A stretch of DNA of 64,000 nt, taken from assembly GCF_027568515.1 (NCBI RefSeq), contig NZ_JANKZF010000011.1:1-64000 (forward strand), in the 5' to 3' direction. The notes beneath the pieces are model-generated. The model searched no databases and was not told the DNA's origin. It saw nothing but the letters and a program-made list of their open reading frames with translations. This DNA is from Arthrobacter sp. HY1533 (GTDB lineage Bacteria > Actinomycetota > Actinomycetes > Actinomycetales > Micrococcaceae). Of the stretch, positions 33,980 through 42,562 are shown in pieces (position 1 is the first letter of the stretch; each line of letters begins with the position of its first letter). Both the position numbers and the translations under genes were made by a program.

Positions 33980-34312
33980 ATGAATGCCCAAGAATCCGCA
34001 GAAAGTTCGACGCCGGCTGCCGGAGAAATTGCCCACCGGTGGCCACTGTGGGAGGTGTTTGTGCGCTCCAACCGCGGCCTGAGCCACGTCCACGCCGGAT
34101 CGCTTCACGCGCCCGATGCATCCATGGCCCTGCGCAACGCCCGCGACCTGTACACCCGGCGCAACGAGGGCGTGTCCATCTGGGTGGTCCCGGCCGACGC
34201 CATTGCCGCCTCCGACCCCGATTCCAAGGGGTCCTTCTTCGAATCGCCGCAGGGCAAGGACTACCGGCACGCCACGTATTACACGAAGAGCGAAGGGGTG
34301 AAACACCTGTGA
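33980..34312 (+). CDS. paaB: Phenylacetyl-CoA epoxidase subunit B
   Basis: A 110-aa small subunit. WPLWEVFVRSNRGLSHVHAGSLHAPDASMALRNARDLYTRRNEGVSIWVVPADAI is the conserved PaaB sequence, and SPQGKDYRHATYYTKSEGVKHL the typical tail. PaaB bridges PaaAC dimers and is needed for activity but carries no metal. It begins 2 nt after the paaA stop, and its stop overlaps the GTG of paaC by 4 nt, so dosage is coupled. Confidence 0.96.
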   Translation: MNAQESAESSTPAAGEIAHRWPLWEVFVRSNRGLSHVHAGSLHAPDASMALRNARDLYTRRNEGVSIWVVPADAIAASDPDSKGSFFESPQGKDYRHATYYTKSEGVKHL

Positions 34313-35157
34313 CACAGTCCCTAGGCGACGCATCTGCCTCCGCCACCCGCATCACGCCCGGCAACGCCCTGCGCCCCGAGGACATAGCGCTCGCCGCCCG
34401 GCAGGGAGCCGAGCAGCCAAGCGAGGACGTTGCGGAATATGCGCTGCGCCTGGGCGATGATGCCCTGATCCTGGCGCAGCGCCTGGGCCACTGGATTTCC
34501 CGCGCCCCCGAGCTGGAGGAAGACGTGGCGCTAGGCAACATCGCCCTTGACCAGCTGGGGCATGCCCGCTCCTTCCTGACGTACGCGGGAAGCGCTTGGG
34601 GCAAGAGCGAGGACGATCTTGCCTACTTCCGCCGCGAACCGGAATTCCGTTCAGCCCACCTTTTTGAACAGCCCAACGGCGACTTTGCCGCCACCATTGC
34701 CCGGCAGTTCATCGCGGCCAACTACCAGTTCCCTCTCTACCGGGAGCTGACCCACTCAGGTGACCCCATGCTGGCAGCCATCGCCGCCAAGGCCGTCAAG
34801 GAAGTGGACTACCACCTGGACCACAGCACGCAATGGGTGCTGCGCCTGGCCGGCGGCACCGATGAATCCCGGCGGCGCATGATCCACGGGCTGAACTTGA
34901 TGTGGCCATTCAGCGGTGAACTGTTCCAGGACGACGCGCTGACCGAGCGGCTCGGCGCTGCCGCCGTGCTGCCCTCCAGCCTGCGCGCGGAGTTTGACCG
35001 GTCCACCGCGGAGGTCCTGGCCGAGGCGGAACTGGACGTCCCTCCGCTGCCCATGGCAACCGGCGGTGGGCGGCTCGGGCGCCATTCCGAGCACCTGGGC
35101 TACCTGCTGGCCGAGATGCAGGTGCTCGCGCGCGAATTTCCCGGAGCCAGCTGGTGA
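34309..35157 (+). CDS. paaC: Phenylacetyl-CoA epoxidase structural subunit C
   Basis: A 282-aa ferritin-like protein. ALRLGDDALILAQRLGHWISRAPELEEDVALGNIALDQLGHARSFLTYAG is the PaaC signature; iron ligands of PaaA are absent, as expected for the structural partner. I take the GTG at 34309 (GTGA overlap with paaB, GAAGGGG upstream) because the open frame extends much further upstream into paaA/paaB only as an artefact. Its stop overlaps the paaD start by 4 nt. Confidence 0.94.
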   Translation: MTQSLGDASASATRITPGNALRPEDIALAARQGAEQPSEDVAEYALRLGDDALILAQRLGHWISRAPELEEDVALGNIALDQLGHARSFLTYAGSAWGKSEDDLAYFRREPEFRSAHLFEQPNGDFAATIARQFIAANYQFPLYRELTHSGDPMLAAIAAKAVKEVDYHLDHSTQWVLRLAGGTDESRRRMIHGLNLMWPFSGELFQDDALTERLGAAAVLPSSLRAEFDRSTAEVLAEAELDVPPLPMATGGGRLGRHSEHLGYLLAEMQVLAREFPGASW

Positions 35158-35699
35158 GCGCCGTGGACACGAAGGACCTGACAGCGCAGCAAGCGGCCTG
35201 GGACATTGCCGCCAGCGTCTGCGACCCCGAGATCCCGGTCCTCACCATTGCGGACCTTGGCATCCTGCGCGCCGTCGAAGTTGACGACGCCGGCGGGCCG
35301 GGTGCCACAGCCGGCAAGCCTGCCGTGCGGGTCACCATCACCCCCACCTACTCGGGTTGCCCGGCCATGGAAGCCATCCGGGACGACCTCGCCGCCGCAT
35401 TTGCCGCCGCGGGCCACCAACACATCAGCGTTGAAACAGTGCTGGCCCCGGCCTGGACCACCGACTGGATGACGGAGGCGGGCAGGGCCAAACTGCAGGA
35501 GTACGGGATCGCTGCGCCCAGCGGGCACTCCGGCGCCGGCGGCCACAGCGGCCGTGTGCGGCTGGCGCTGGCGGTCCAGTGCCCGCAATGCCGGTCCCTG
35601 AACACCAGGGAGATCACCCGCTTTGGCTCCACCTCCTGCAAGGCGCTGTACGTCTGCCAGGACTGCAAGGAACCCTTCGACTACTTCAAGGTGCTCTGA
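35154..35699 (+). CDS. paaD: Phenylacetyl-CoA epoxidase maturation protein D
   Basis: A 181-aa protein with an N-terminal MIP18/DUF59 domain (SVCDPEIPVLTIADLGILRAVEVD, TYSGCPAMEAIRDDL) and a C-terminal zinc-ribbon-like part (VQCPQCRSLNTREITRFGSTSCKALYVCQDCKEPFDYFKVL) with four-plus cysteines. PaaD is thought to help assemble the Fe-S or diiron centres of the complex. The GTG start overlaps paaC (GTGA), and the stop shares one base with the paaE ATG. Confidence 0.93.
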   Translation: MSAVDTKDLTAQQAAWDIAASVCDPEIPVLTIADLGILRAVEVDDAGGPGATAGKPAVRVTITPTYSGCPAMEAIRDDLAAAFAAAGHQHISVETVLAPAWTTDWMTEAGRAKLQEYGIAAPSGHSGAGGHSGRVRLALAVQCPQCRSLNTREITRFGSTSCKALYVCQDCKEPFDYFKVL

Positions 35700-36889
35700 T
35701 GAGCGTCCCCGCCGACGCCGCAGCCCGCCGCCGCGCCGCCTTCCACCAACTGGCCGTTTCGCAGGTCCACCGGCTCACGGAGGACGCCATCGAGGTCACC
35801 TTCGCCGTTCCCGCGGAACTAGCCGGCCACTACGACTACCTGCCCGGGCAGTACGTAGCTTTGCGCCTGCAGATGCCGGACGATTCCGGTGTGCTGCGCG
35901 AGGTGCGCCGCAGCTACTCCATCTGCGCCGCCCCGGTCTCTTTCGCCGACGGCAGCTCCGAGATCCGGGTGGCCATCAAACGCGACCTTGGCGGCCAATT
36001 CTCCACCTGGGCCAACGCCGAACTGGCAGCCGGCGCCACGATGGATGTCATGAGTCCCATGGGGGCCTTCATCTCCAAGCACGGCGCCGTGTCAAACGTG
36101 CTCACCGGCATGAACCACCCCGAAGACCTGGTCCGCGCGGCCGGCACGTTCGTGGCCATCGCCGCCGGCTCCGGCATCACCCCTGTCATCGCCCTGGCCC
36201 GCACGCTGCTGGCCGCCAACGCCGACACCCGCTTTGACGTCATCTACGCCAACAAGGCCTCAATGGACGTGATGTTCCTGGAGGAACTGGCCGACCTCAA
36301 GGACAAGTACCCGGCCAGGCTGGCCCTGCACCACGTGCTTTCCCGGGAACAACGCATCGCCCCGCTCATGAGCGGACGGCTCGACGCCGACAAGCTGGAG
36401 GCACTGCTGGGCACCGCCATCCACAGCGACGACGTGGACGAATGGTTCCTGTGCGGGCCCTTCGAACTCGTCCAGCTGTGCCGCGACGTGCTGGCGTCCC
36501 GCGGCGTCCCCCGGGACCGCATCCGCTTCGAACTGTTCACCACGGGAACCCCCAACCGCCCCGAAGGCCACACGGGGCGCCGCGTCATCGTGGACGAATC
36601 GGAGGAGAACTACAAGATCACCTTCACCCTGGACGGGCTCAAGGCCGACATCCTCAGCCCCACCCACGCCCGCGAATCCATCCTCAACGCCGCCCTGCGC
36701 GTGCGCCCCGACGTCCCCTTCGCCTGCGCAGGCGGCGTCTGCGGCACCTGCCGCGCCAGGTTGATTTCGGGAAGCGTCACCATGGAGGAAAACTACGCAC
36801 TCGAGCCCGAAGAGCTCGACGCCGGCTACGTCCTCACCTGCCAATCCCACCCCACCACGCCCGAGGTCACCGTTGACTACGACGGATAG
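35699..36889 (+). CDS. paaE: Phenylacetyl-CoA epoxidase reductase E
   Basis: A 396-aa iron-sulfur flavoprotein reductase. Residues about 15-110 are the FAD domain (LPGQYVALRL, RRSYSIC), about 140-270 the NAD(P)H domain (VAIAAGSGITPVIALART, WFLCGPFELV), and the C-terminus a plant-type [2Fe-2S] ferredoxin with Cys343, Cys348, Cys351 and Cys381. It passes electrons to the PaaA diiron site. Start ATG at 35699 shares a base with the paaD stop. Last of the five-gene unit; the repeat at 36914 follows. Confidence 0.95.
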   Translation: MSVPADAAARRRAAFHQLAVSQVHRLTEDAIEVTFAVPAELAGHYDYLPGQYVALRLQMPDDSGVLREVRRSYSICAAPVSFADGSSEIRVAIKRDLGGQFSTWANAELAAGATMDVMSPMGAFISKHGAVSNVLTGMNHPEDLVRAAGTFVAIAAGSGITPVIALARTLLAANADTRFDVIYANKASMDVMFLEELADLKDKYPARLALHHVLSREQRIAPLMSGRLDADKLEALLGTAIHSDDVDEWFLCGPFELVQLCRDVLASRGVPRDRIRFELFTTGTPNRPEGHTGRRVIVDESEENYKITFTLDGLKADILSPTHARESILNAALRVRPDVPFACAGGVCGTCRARLISGSVTMEENYALEPEELDAGYVLTCQSHPTTPEVTVDYDG

Positions 36890-36913
36890 CGCATCGGTGG
36901 TCTCGCTGGTCTC

Positions 36914-36935
36914 GGTGGTCGAGCTTGTCGAGACC
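36914..36935. repeat. Interspersed palindromic repeat (single copy)
   Basis: Contains GGTCGAGCTTGTCGAGACC, a forward copy of the window-wide family, 25 nt after the paaE stop. Confidence 0.85.
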
Positions 36936-36945
36936 CGGCGGCGGC

Positions 36946-37029
36946 CCGGCATTTTTCCGGCGACTATCCGACGCGTCGGCCGCGGGCGGCCTTTGGCGTC
37001 TCCTTTACGTCGCCTACAAAAAATGCCGG
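36946..37029. repeat. 84-bp nested inverted-repeat element
   Basis: CCGGCATTTTT (36946-36956) pairs exactly with AAAAATGCCGG (37019-37029). Inside, GGCGAC (36959-36964) pairs with GTCGCC (37009-37014), and a palindrome CCGACGCGTCGG sits at 36968-36979. The element fills the gap between paaE and the paaG-like gene. It may be a small mobile palindrome or a strong terminator. Confidence 0.65.
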
Positions 37030-37069
37030 CTCCGCCGCCTTGCCTGCGTCTCACCCCTGAGGAGTCACA

Positions 37070-37852
37070 ATGATTGAGTTTTCCGTAGGTGACGGCGTGG
37101 CCGAGATTGTGCTCTATGCACCGCACAAGCTCAACGTGCTGGATGAAGCCGGGCTCGCGGAGCTCTCCGCCGTCTACGACGAGGCCGGTGCTGCCGTCTC
37201 CGCGGGCACTGTCCGGGCGCTGCTCATCCGCGGTGAGGGGCGGGCGTTTTGTGCCGGCCGCGACATTGCCGGGGTGGACGGGGCCAATGACGACGCCCGC
37301 GGCTACCTCGAGGAATTGCTGACGCCGCTGCTGCAGAAAATGGCGGCCTTCCCGGCTCCCACCTTTGCCGCAGCCCAGGGCGCCTGCCTCGGCGTGGGGC
37401 TGGGCCTGCTCATCGCCACGGACGTGGTCTATGTTGCGGAAAACGCCAAGTTTGGCTCGCCGTTCGGCAACCTCGGCGCCACCCTGGACTCCGGCGGGCA
37501 CTGGCTTTTCACCGAAACCCTCGGCGCCCACCGCACCCTGGACCTTATTTACAGCTCGGAGCTGATCAGTGGCGCCGACGCCGTGGCCGCCGGGCTGTTC
37601 AGTCGCGCCCTGCCCGCGGAGGAACTCCTGGACTTCACCCGCGCCGCGGCAGCCAAGGCCGCAGCCGGCCCCACCCAGGCCTTCATCGCCAGCAAGACGC
37701 TCGTGGCTGCGATCCGCAGGGAAAGGCTGGGACTGTGGGACGCCGTCGTGCTTGAAAATGAGGCGCAGGTGGCGCTGTCCGCAACGGCCGACTACGCCGA
37801 GGGCTTTGCTGCCTTCACGGCCAAGCGGAAGCCCGGATTCACCGGCAAGTAG
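37070..37852 (+). CDS. paaG: Enoyl-CoA hydratase/isomerase, PaaG-like
   Basis: A 260-aa crotonase-fold protein. IRGEGRAFCAGRDIAGVDG and AAQGACLGVGLGLLIATDVVYVAENAKFGSPFGNLGATLDSGG are the oxyanion and active-site segments. The LDSGGHW Asp corresponds to the catalytic Asp of PaaG, which isomerises the ring epoxide to oxepin-CoA. Located directly after paaABCDE but separated by two repeat elements (180 nt), so it may be transcribed from its own promoter. GGAG before the ATG serves as the ribosome-binding site. A general enoyl-CoA hydratase is the alternative. Confidence 0.82.
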   Translation: MIEFSVGDGVAEIVLYAPHKLNVLDEAGLAELSAVYDEAGAAVSAGTVRALLIRGEGRAFCAGRDIAGVDGANDDARGYLEELLTPLLQKMAAFPAPTFAAAQGACLGVGLGLLIATDVVYVAENAKFGSPFGNLGATLDSGGHWLFTETLGAHRTLDLIYSSELISGADAVAAGLFSRALPAEELLDFTRAAAAKAAAGPTQAFIASKTLVAAIRRERLGLWDAVVLENEAQVALSATADYAEGFAAFTAKRKPGFTGK

Positions 37853-37855
37853 CCC

Positions 37856-38689
37856 CTATTTCCGGCCCGTGAAGTTTTCCATGGACTTGTAGACGCCGAA
37901 CACGCGCCCGGCCACCACATCCCAGACCGGGAGGGGCAGGATGCCGCGCAGCGCCTTGCTCAGCTGCACGGTCCAGGGCATCAGGAGCATGGGTGTGCCC
38001 TCCTTCATTGCCCGCCATACCCGCTCGGTTACCGCCTCGGGCTCCAGGAGCGGGGTCAGCAGCGGACCGCGGGCGCCCTCAAACATGCCGGTCTTGATGT
38101 ACGACGGGCAGAAAGTGGTGACCTTGATGTGGCGGTGGCCGGCCTGCTCCAGTTCAAGGCGCAGGGAATCGCTCCAGCCCACCACGGCCCACTTGGAGGA
38201 GGAGTAGATGCTCATGCGCGGGTTGGACAGCAGCCCCGCGGCCGAGGCCACGTTCACGATCCGGCTGGTGCGGCCGCCGCTGATCATGGCGGGCAGGAAC
38301 TCGCGCGTGATGTGCATCAGGGCCAGGGTGTTGATGGCCATGGTGGCGGCAATGTCGGTGCGCTGGTCGTGCTCCCAGAAGTACTTGCCGCGCACAATCC
38401 CGGCGTTGTTGATCAGGATGTCCGGGGTGCCCACCTCGCTGCGCACCCACTGCGCCGCTTCCTCGATGGCCTCGAGGCTGCTGACGTCCACCACCTGGCT
38501 GTGGATTTCCGAGCCCCGGCCGCGCAGTTCGGCGGCGGCCTCCTCAAGCGCCTGGGCATTCACGTCCCAGAGGATGACGTGCGCGGCGTGGTCGCGCACG
38601 GCCAGCTGGGCGTACATCTTGCCCATTCCCATGGCGGCACCCGTGATCAGGACGGTGGCGTTGGCAAGGGATTCTATGGTGCCGGTCAT
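37856..38689 (-). CDS. Short-chain dehydrogenase, classical SDR
   Basis: A 277-aa NAD(P)-dependent reductase. TVLITGAAMGMGKMYAQLAV is the TGxxxGxG cofactor motif, NNAG is intact (ILINNAGIVRG), and the YSSSK active-site pair is present (Tyr and Lys in SIYSSSKWAVVG). The C-terminal hydrophobic stretch (MLLMPWTVQLSKALRGILPLPVWDVVAG) suggests membrane association, as in retinol- or acyl-DHAP-reductase-like SDRs. The start overlaps the stop of the upstream flavoprotein gene by 4 nt, so the two are coupled. A reductase for alkyl- or acyl-dihydroxyacetone phosphate is a reasonable guess from this pairing. Confidence 0.85.
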   Translation of the reverse strand: MTGTIESLANATVLITGAAMGMGKMYAQLAVRDHAAHVILWDVNAQALEEAAAELRGRGSEIHSQVVDVSSLEAIEEAAQWVRSEVGTPDILINNAGIVRGKYFWEHDQRTDIAATMAINTLALMHITREFLPAMISGGRTSRIVNVASAAGLLSNPRMSIYSSSKWAVVGWSDSLRLELEQAGHRHIKVTTFCPSYIKTGMFEGARGPLLTPLLEPEAVTERVWRAMKEGTPMLLMPWTVQLSKALRGILPLPVWDVVAGRVFGVYKSMENFTGRK

Positions 38690-40362
38690 GAGTGTTCCTT
38701 GGTGTTGGAGGGGATGAGCTTGCCCGGGTTCATGATGCCGGCCGGGTCCAGTGTGTGCTTGATGCCGGCCAGGACCTTGGTGCCCAAGTCCCCAATTTCG
38801 GCGCCCAGGTACGGTGCGTGGTCGGTGCCAACAGCGTGGTGGTGGGTGATGGTGGCGCCCGCGGCAACAATGGCCCGCGAGGCGGCGTCCTTGACCCGGG
38901 CGTTCTGTGCCAGGCCGTCCTTCTCCAGCCCCGACAGGAACGTGAAGTAGAGGGAGGCGCCGTCGGAGTAGACGTGTGAGATGTGCGTCTGGACGTAGGC
39001 TCCGGCACCGTTTTCGGCCAGGGCATCGAGGATGGCATGGCGGACGCTCCGGTACGTGTCCTCGATGCGGCCCCACGTGGCGGCCGTTTCCAGCGTCTCC
39101 ACGTAGACGCCGCGCGTCAACAGCTCATCGCGCAGGTAGGGGCCGCTGAACCGCCCGTGCTCCCACGATTTTCCGGGCAGCGGACCCAGCGGGATGCCCC
39201 CGGCCCGGCGCAGGATCCGGGCGCTGCGGCGCCTGCGGGCCCGGATGGCCCGGCTGTCGCCCTCCCACACAAACAGGGCAAGGGCCGGTGTGCCCTGTCC
39301 GCGCACACCGAGGTAGCGCTGGAGGGCGCCGGTTTTCCAGCCGCCCAGCTTGAAGGTCGACGCCGTCTCGTCCGTGTCGCTCAAGCGGCACACATGCGGC
39401 ATATCGCCCCGTGCGCCGTCGTGCCTGAGCCTGCGCATGGCCTGTGCCCCGGCCTCGAAGGACGGGAAGGACCATGCTCCGTAGGCCTTGTCCGCGGGGG
39501 CGGGGGTCACCTTCACGGTGGCGCTCGTGATGACTCCCAGTGTTCCCTCGCTGCCCACCACAACGTCCAACAGCTTGGGGCCGGCCGCGGTGCCCGGGGC
39601 AGGGGAGCCGGCGTCGAACGGGCCGGCCGGAGTCTCGAGGTGGACCGCCTTCACCAGATCGTCGGAGCGGCCGTAGCCGGTGGAGGCCTGGCCGGCGGAG
39701 CGGGTTGCCACGTAGCCGCCCAGCGTTGCCTCCTGGTGGCTCTGTGGAAAATGGCCCAGGGTCAGTCCGTGAGGGGCCAGTGCGGCCTCGATTGCGGGGC
39801 CTCGGATGCCGGCCTCGAAAGTTGCCGTGCGGGACAGCGGGTCCAGCAGCAGCAGCCGGTCCATGCGCCGCATGTCCAGGGTGACCACCCCGTCAAAGGT
39901 TCCGCGCAGCGGCTCCACGCCACCCACCACGGAGGTTCCGCCGCCAAAGGCCACCACGGCCAGGTTGTGGCGGACGCACAGGGCCAGGATCTGGCCCACC
40001 TCGTCGCTGCTGCCGGGGAAAACCACGGCGTCGGGTGCGTCGAGCGCGTCCCCGCCGCGGCGGCGCATGAGGTCCGGGGTGCTCTTGCCGCCGGCATGCA
40101 GAATGCGTTCGGTGTCCCCGGTGGAGACATGCTCCGTGCCCGTGATGGCGCCCAGTTCCGCCAGCACCTCCGCGGCCAGGGATGCCGGGCCAACACGGAC
40201 GTCTGCGAGCGCCACGGGGGGATGGGCGGCCTCCACGCTGGCCAGGCGAAGCGTGCGCTGCAGGAAGGCCAGGGCGCCGGGGCTCAGCGGCTTGGCCCGC
40301 GCCGGGTCTCCCCAGCCGTGCCAGACGGACCGGGAAATTTCTTCTGTGAGATGGGTCACCAT
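38686..40362 (-). CDS. FAD-binding oxidase, alkylglycerone-phosphate-synthase-like
   Basis: A 558-aa flavoprotein of the VAO/PCMH type. DAPDAVVFPGSSDEVGQILALC followed by VVAFGGGTSVVGGVEP is the FAD PP-loop; GHFPQSHQEATLGGYVATRSAGQASTGYG and VGSEGTLGVITSATVKV follow; the C-terminus has the THHHAVG triple-His motif. That His-rich motif and the overall layout match alkyl-DHAP synthase (AGPS), which swaps the acyl of acyl-DHAP for an alkyl chain. Start taken at ATG 40362; the upstream in-frame ATG at 40389 lies beyond the divergent TetR start. Coupled to the SDR. Confidence 0.83.
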   Translation of the reverse strand: MVTHLTEEISRSVWHGWGDPARAKPLSPGALAFLQRTLRLASVEAAHPPVALADVRVGPASLAAEVLAELGAITGTEHVSTGDTERILHAGGKSTPDLMRRRGGDALDAPDAVVFPGSSDEVGQILALCVRHNLAVVAFGGGTSVVGGVEPLRGTFDGVVTLDMRRMDRLLLLDPLSRTATFEAGIRGPAIEAALAPHGLTLGHFPQSHQEATLGGYVATRSAGQASTGYGRSDDLVKAVHLETPAGPFDAGSPAPGTAAGPKLLDVVVGSEGTLGVITSATVKVTPAPADKAYGAWSFPSFEAGAQAMRRLRHDGARGDMPHVCRLSDTDETASTFKLGGWKTGALQRYLGVRGQGTPALALFVWEGDSRAIRARRRRSARILRRAGGIPLGPLPGKSWEHGRFSGPYLRDELLTRGVYVETLETAATWGRIEDTYRSVRHAILDALAENGAGAYVQTHISHVYSDGASLYFTFLSGLEKDGLAQNARVKDAASRAIVAAGATITHHHAVGTDHAPYLGAEIGDLGTKVLAGIKHTLDPAGIMNPGKLIPSNTKEHS

Positions 40363-40379
40363 GAGATACAGTGTGACAC
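40363..40379. promoter_or_regulatory. 17-bp divergent control region
   Basis: Only 17 nt separate the starts of the flavoprotein and tetR genes. TACAGT (40367-40372) ends 7 nt before the tetR ATG at 40380, so that mRNA is probably leaderless. On the other strand CACACT is the best -10 at the same spacing to the ATG at 40362. GTGAC..GTCAC (40373-40377 with 40384-40388) could be the TetR site. Confidence 0.5.
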
Positions 40380-40985
40380 ATGACGTCACAACGTACCAGC
40401 CCGCAGGTTGATGAAACGCTGCTCGCCGCCATCAGGGACTCCGTGGTGCTCCACGGCGTCCGGCGCACCACGGCCAACGACATCGCCGAGCGGGCCGGCA
40501 TGTCCCGCATGACGTTTTACCGCCGCATGGGATCGGTGGAGAACGCAGTCCTGGCAGCCCTGACCCAGGAGTTCCGTTCCTACACAGCCAGCGTGCACCA
40601 AGGCAGCCCGGCCGGCACGGGCCGCCAGCAGCTGGTCCACTTCGCCGTGGAAAGCGTGCGGGTGTTCGCCACCTCGGAACTGCTGGCCTCCATCGCCGAA
40701 CGCGACCCGGAGTTCCTCATCCCCTATGTGACCGACAGGTTCGGGGCCAGCCAGCAGCTGATCCTGGATGATCTGCACACCATGCTTGACGCCGGGATTG
40801 CCGACGGCAGCATCGAGGCGGGCAACGGCACGCCCACCGCCCTGCTGCTTGCCGTACAGGGCGTGGCCTTGTCATCGCGGGTCCTGCTGAAAATGGGCAC
40901 CTTCGATGACACGCTCACGGAACTGGGCAAGATGCTGGAACGCTACCTCACGCCGTCGAGCCCGAAGGCCACGGTGCTCGCATGA
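40380..40985 (+). CDS. TetR-family regulator
   Basis: A 201-aa TetR protein with the helix-turn-helix at about 15-58 (LLAAIRDSVVLHGVRRTTANDIAERAGMSRMTFYRRMGSVENAVLAAL). Its divergent position and the 17-bp intergenic region make it the likely local repressor of the flavoprotein/SDR unit and of its own unit with glpD and the lipid kinase. Ligand probably lipid-like. A TetR gene holds the equivalent place next to glpD1 and a flavoprotein in mycobacteria, as far as I recall. Its stop overlaps glpD by 4 nt. Confidence 0.87.
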   Translation: MTSQRTSPQVDETLLAAIRDSVVLHGVRRTTANDIAERAGMSRMTFYRRMGSVENAVLAALTQEFRSYTASVHQGSPAGTGRQQLVHFAVESVRVFATSELLASIAERDPEFLIPYVTDRFGASQQLILDDLHTMLDAGIADGSIEAGNGTPTALLLAVQGVALSSRVLLKMGTFDDTLTELGKMLERYLTPSSPKATVLA

Positions 40986-42562
40986 CCCCGGACGCCCCCA
41001 ACCGCAGCTGGATCAATGACGCAAGCCGCCGGCGTTCGCTGGAGCATGTAGCCGGGCATACCGTGGACGTGGCCGTGGTGGGCGGCGGAATCACGGGGGC
41101 CGGCGTGGCCCTCGACGCGGCGAGCCGGGGCCTGAGCGTGGCCCTGCTGGAGAGCCGCGACCTGGCGTCCGGAACCAGCGGCTACAGTTCCAAGCTGGTC
41201 CACGGCGGTCTGCGCTACCTGGCCAAGATGGACTTCGCCGTGGCCTGGGAATCGGCCGTGGAGCGGCGCTGGCTCATGGACAGGATCGCCCCCCACCTGG
41301 TCCACCCCCTGGGCTTTGTCATTCCGGACGCCCGCAGCGCCCCCGCCTGGGAAGGGCTGGTGGCCGGGTTCGGCGTGGTGGTCTACGACGCACTGCGCAG
41401 GCTCTCCGGGCTTCGCAGCACGGTGCTGCCCCGTCCCCAGCTGCTCTCCAGCCAGGCCGTGGCGGCACTCGCCCCCGCGCTGGATGCCTCCGGACTGCGC
41501 CGCGGCTACCTGTACTGGGACGGGCAGGCCGTGGACGACGCGCGGTTGGTCCTGGGCGTGGCCCGCACCGCCGCCAGCCACGGCGCACACATCCTGCGCG
41601 ACGTTCAGGCCACGGCCCTGACGGCCGAATCAGTGGAAGCCGTGGACCGGCGGACCGGGGAGCCCGTGCACATCAGGGCCCGGACCGTGGTCAACGCAAC
41701 GGGCGTGTGGGCCGCCGACTTCGACCCCCAGTTGAGGGTCACCCCCAGCCGCGGCACACACCTCGTGGTGCGGGCCAGTCGGATGGGCAATCCCCACGCC
41801 GCGCACACCGTCGCCGTGCCTGGCCACTTTGGCAGGTACGTGTTTGTGCTGCCCCAGCCCGGCGGTGTCGTCTACATTGGGCTGACGGACGAGGAGGACC
41901 ACGCAGCCGACGGCCACCGCCCCGGCGTCCCGGAGCACGACGTCGACTTCCTCCTGGACATTGTCAACACCACCCTGTCAGTGCCCCTGGCCCGCGAAGA
42001 CGTGGTGGGCTCCTTTGCCGGGCTGCGGCCCCTGGTCGAGGCTGCACACGGCGACGGCCCCGACGGGACAGCCGACATTTCCCGCAGGCACCTCATCCGG
42101 GACACCCCGGGTGCGCCCATCACGGTGGTTGGCGGAAAAATGACCACCTACCGGCGCATGGCCCAGGACGCTGTGGATGCAGCCGTGGCCCGGCTGGGCG
42201 TTGAGGCGCCGTGCCGCACCAGGACCCTGGCGCTCGTGGGCGCCGCGACCGCTGCAGGGCTCGGTGGGATTGCGGCGCCGGACCGCCTCGTGGCCAAGTA
42301 CGGCACGGAGGCTGCGGCAGTCCAGCAACTCGGGCGCCAGGACCCCTCCCTGGCCGAACCCCTCTTTGAAGGAACGGACATCACGGGCGCTGAACTGCTG
42401 TTTGCAGTGCTCGCGGAGGGGGCCAACACCGTGGAGGACCTGCTGGAACGCCGCACCCGGCTGGCCTTTGTGCCTGCCGACGCCCGGCAGGCCCGCGGCC
42501 CCGCCGGCGCCATCCTGGCGCTCGCAGCAACGTGGGCCCCGGGAAAGGGGGCGCAGCGGTGA
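40982..42562 (+). CDS. glpD: Glycerol-3-phosphate dehydrogenase, FAD-dependent
   Basis: A 526-aa flavoprotein. VDVAVVGGGITGAGVALDAASRGLSVALLESRDLASGTSGYSSKLVHGGLRYL is the GlpD/GlpA FAD-binding start, and VVGGKMTTYRRMAQDAVDAAV the second family block. It oxidises glycerol 3-phosphate to dihydroxyacetone phosphate and feeds electrons to menaquinone at the membrane. Coupled by 4-nt overlaps to tetR upstream and to the lipid kinase downstream. Here it may supply DHAP for the AGPS-like enzyme rather than serve glycerol growth, as no glpK or glpF is near. Confidence 0.92.
   Translation: MTPDAPNRSWINDASRRRSLEHVAGHTVDVAVVGGGITGAGVALDAASRGLSVALLESRDLASGTSGYSSKLVHGGLRYLAKMDFAVAWESAVERRWLMDRIAPHLVHPLGFVIPDARSAPAWEGLVAGFGVVVYDALRRLSGLRSTVLPRPQLLSSQAVAALAPALDASGLRRGYLYWDGQAVDDARLVLGVARTAASHGAHILRDVQATALTAESVEAVDRRTGEPVHIRARTVVNATGVWAADFDPQLRVTPSRGTHLVVRASRMGNPHAAHTVAVPGHFGRYVFVLPQPGGVVYIGLTDEEDHAADGHRPGVPEHDVDFLLDIVNTTLSVPLAREDVVGSFAGLRPLVEAAHGDGPDGTADISRRHLIRDTPGAPITVVGGKMTTYRRMAQDAVDAAVARLGVEAPCRTRTLALVGAATAAGLGGIAAPDRLVAKYGTEAAAVQQLGRQDPSLAEPLFEGTDITGAELLFAVLAEGANTVEDLLERRTRLAFVPADARQARGPAGAILALAATWAPGKGAQR

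Noticed and set aside
42532-42558. Upstream GTG start for the lipid kinase
   Set aside because: It lies within the glpD end and the GTG at 42559 gives the usual 4-nt overlap with a better-placed purine run.
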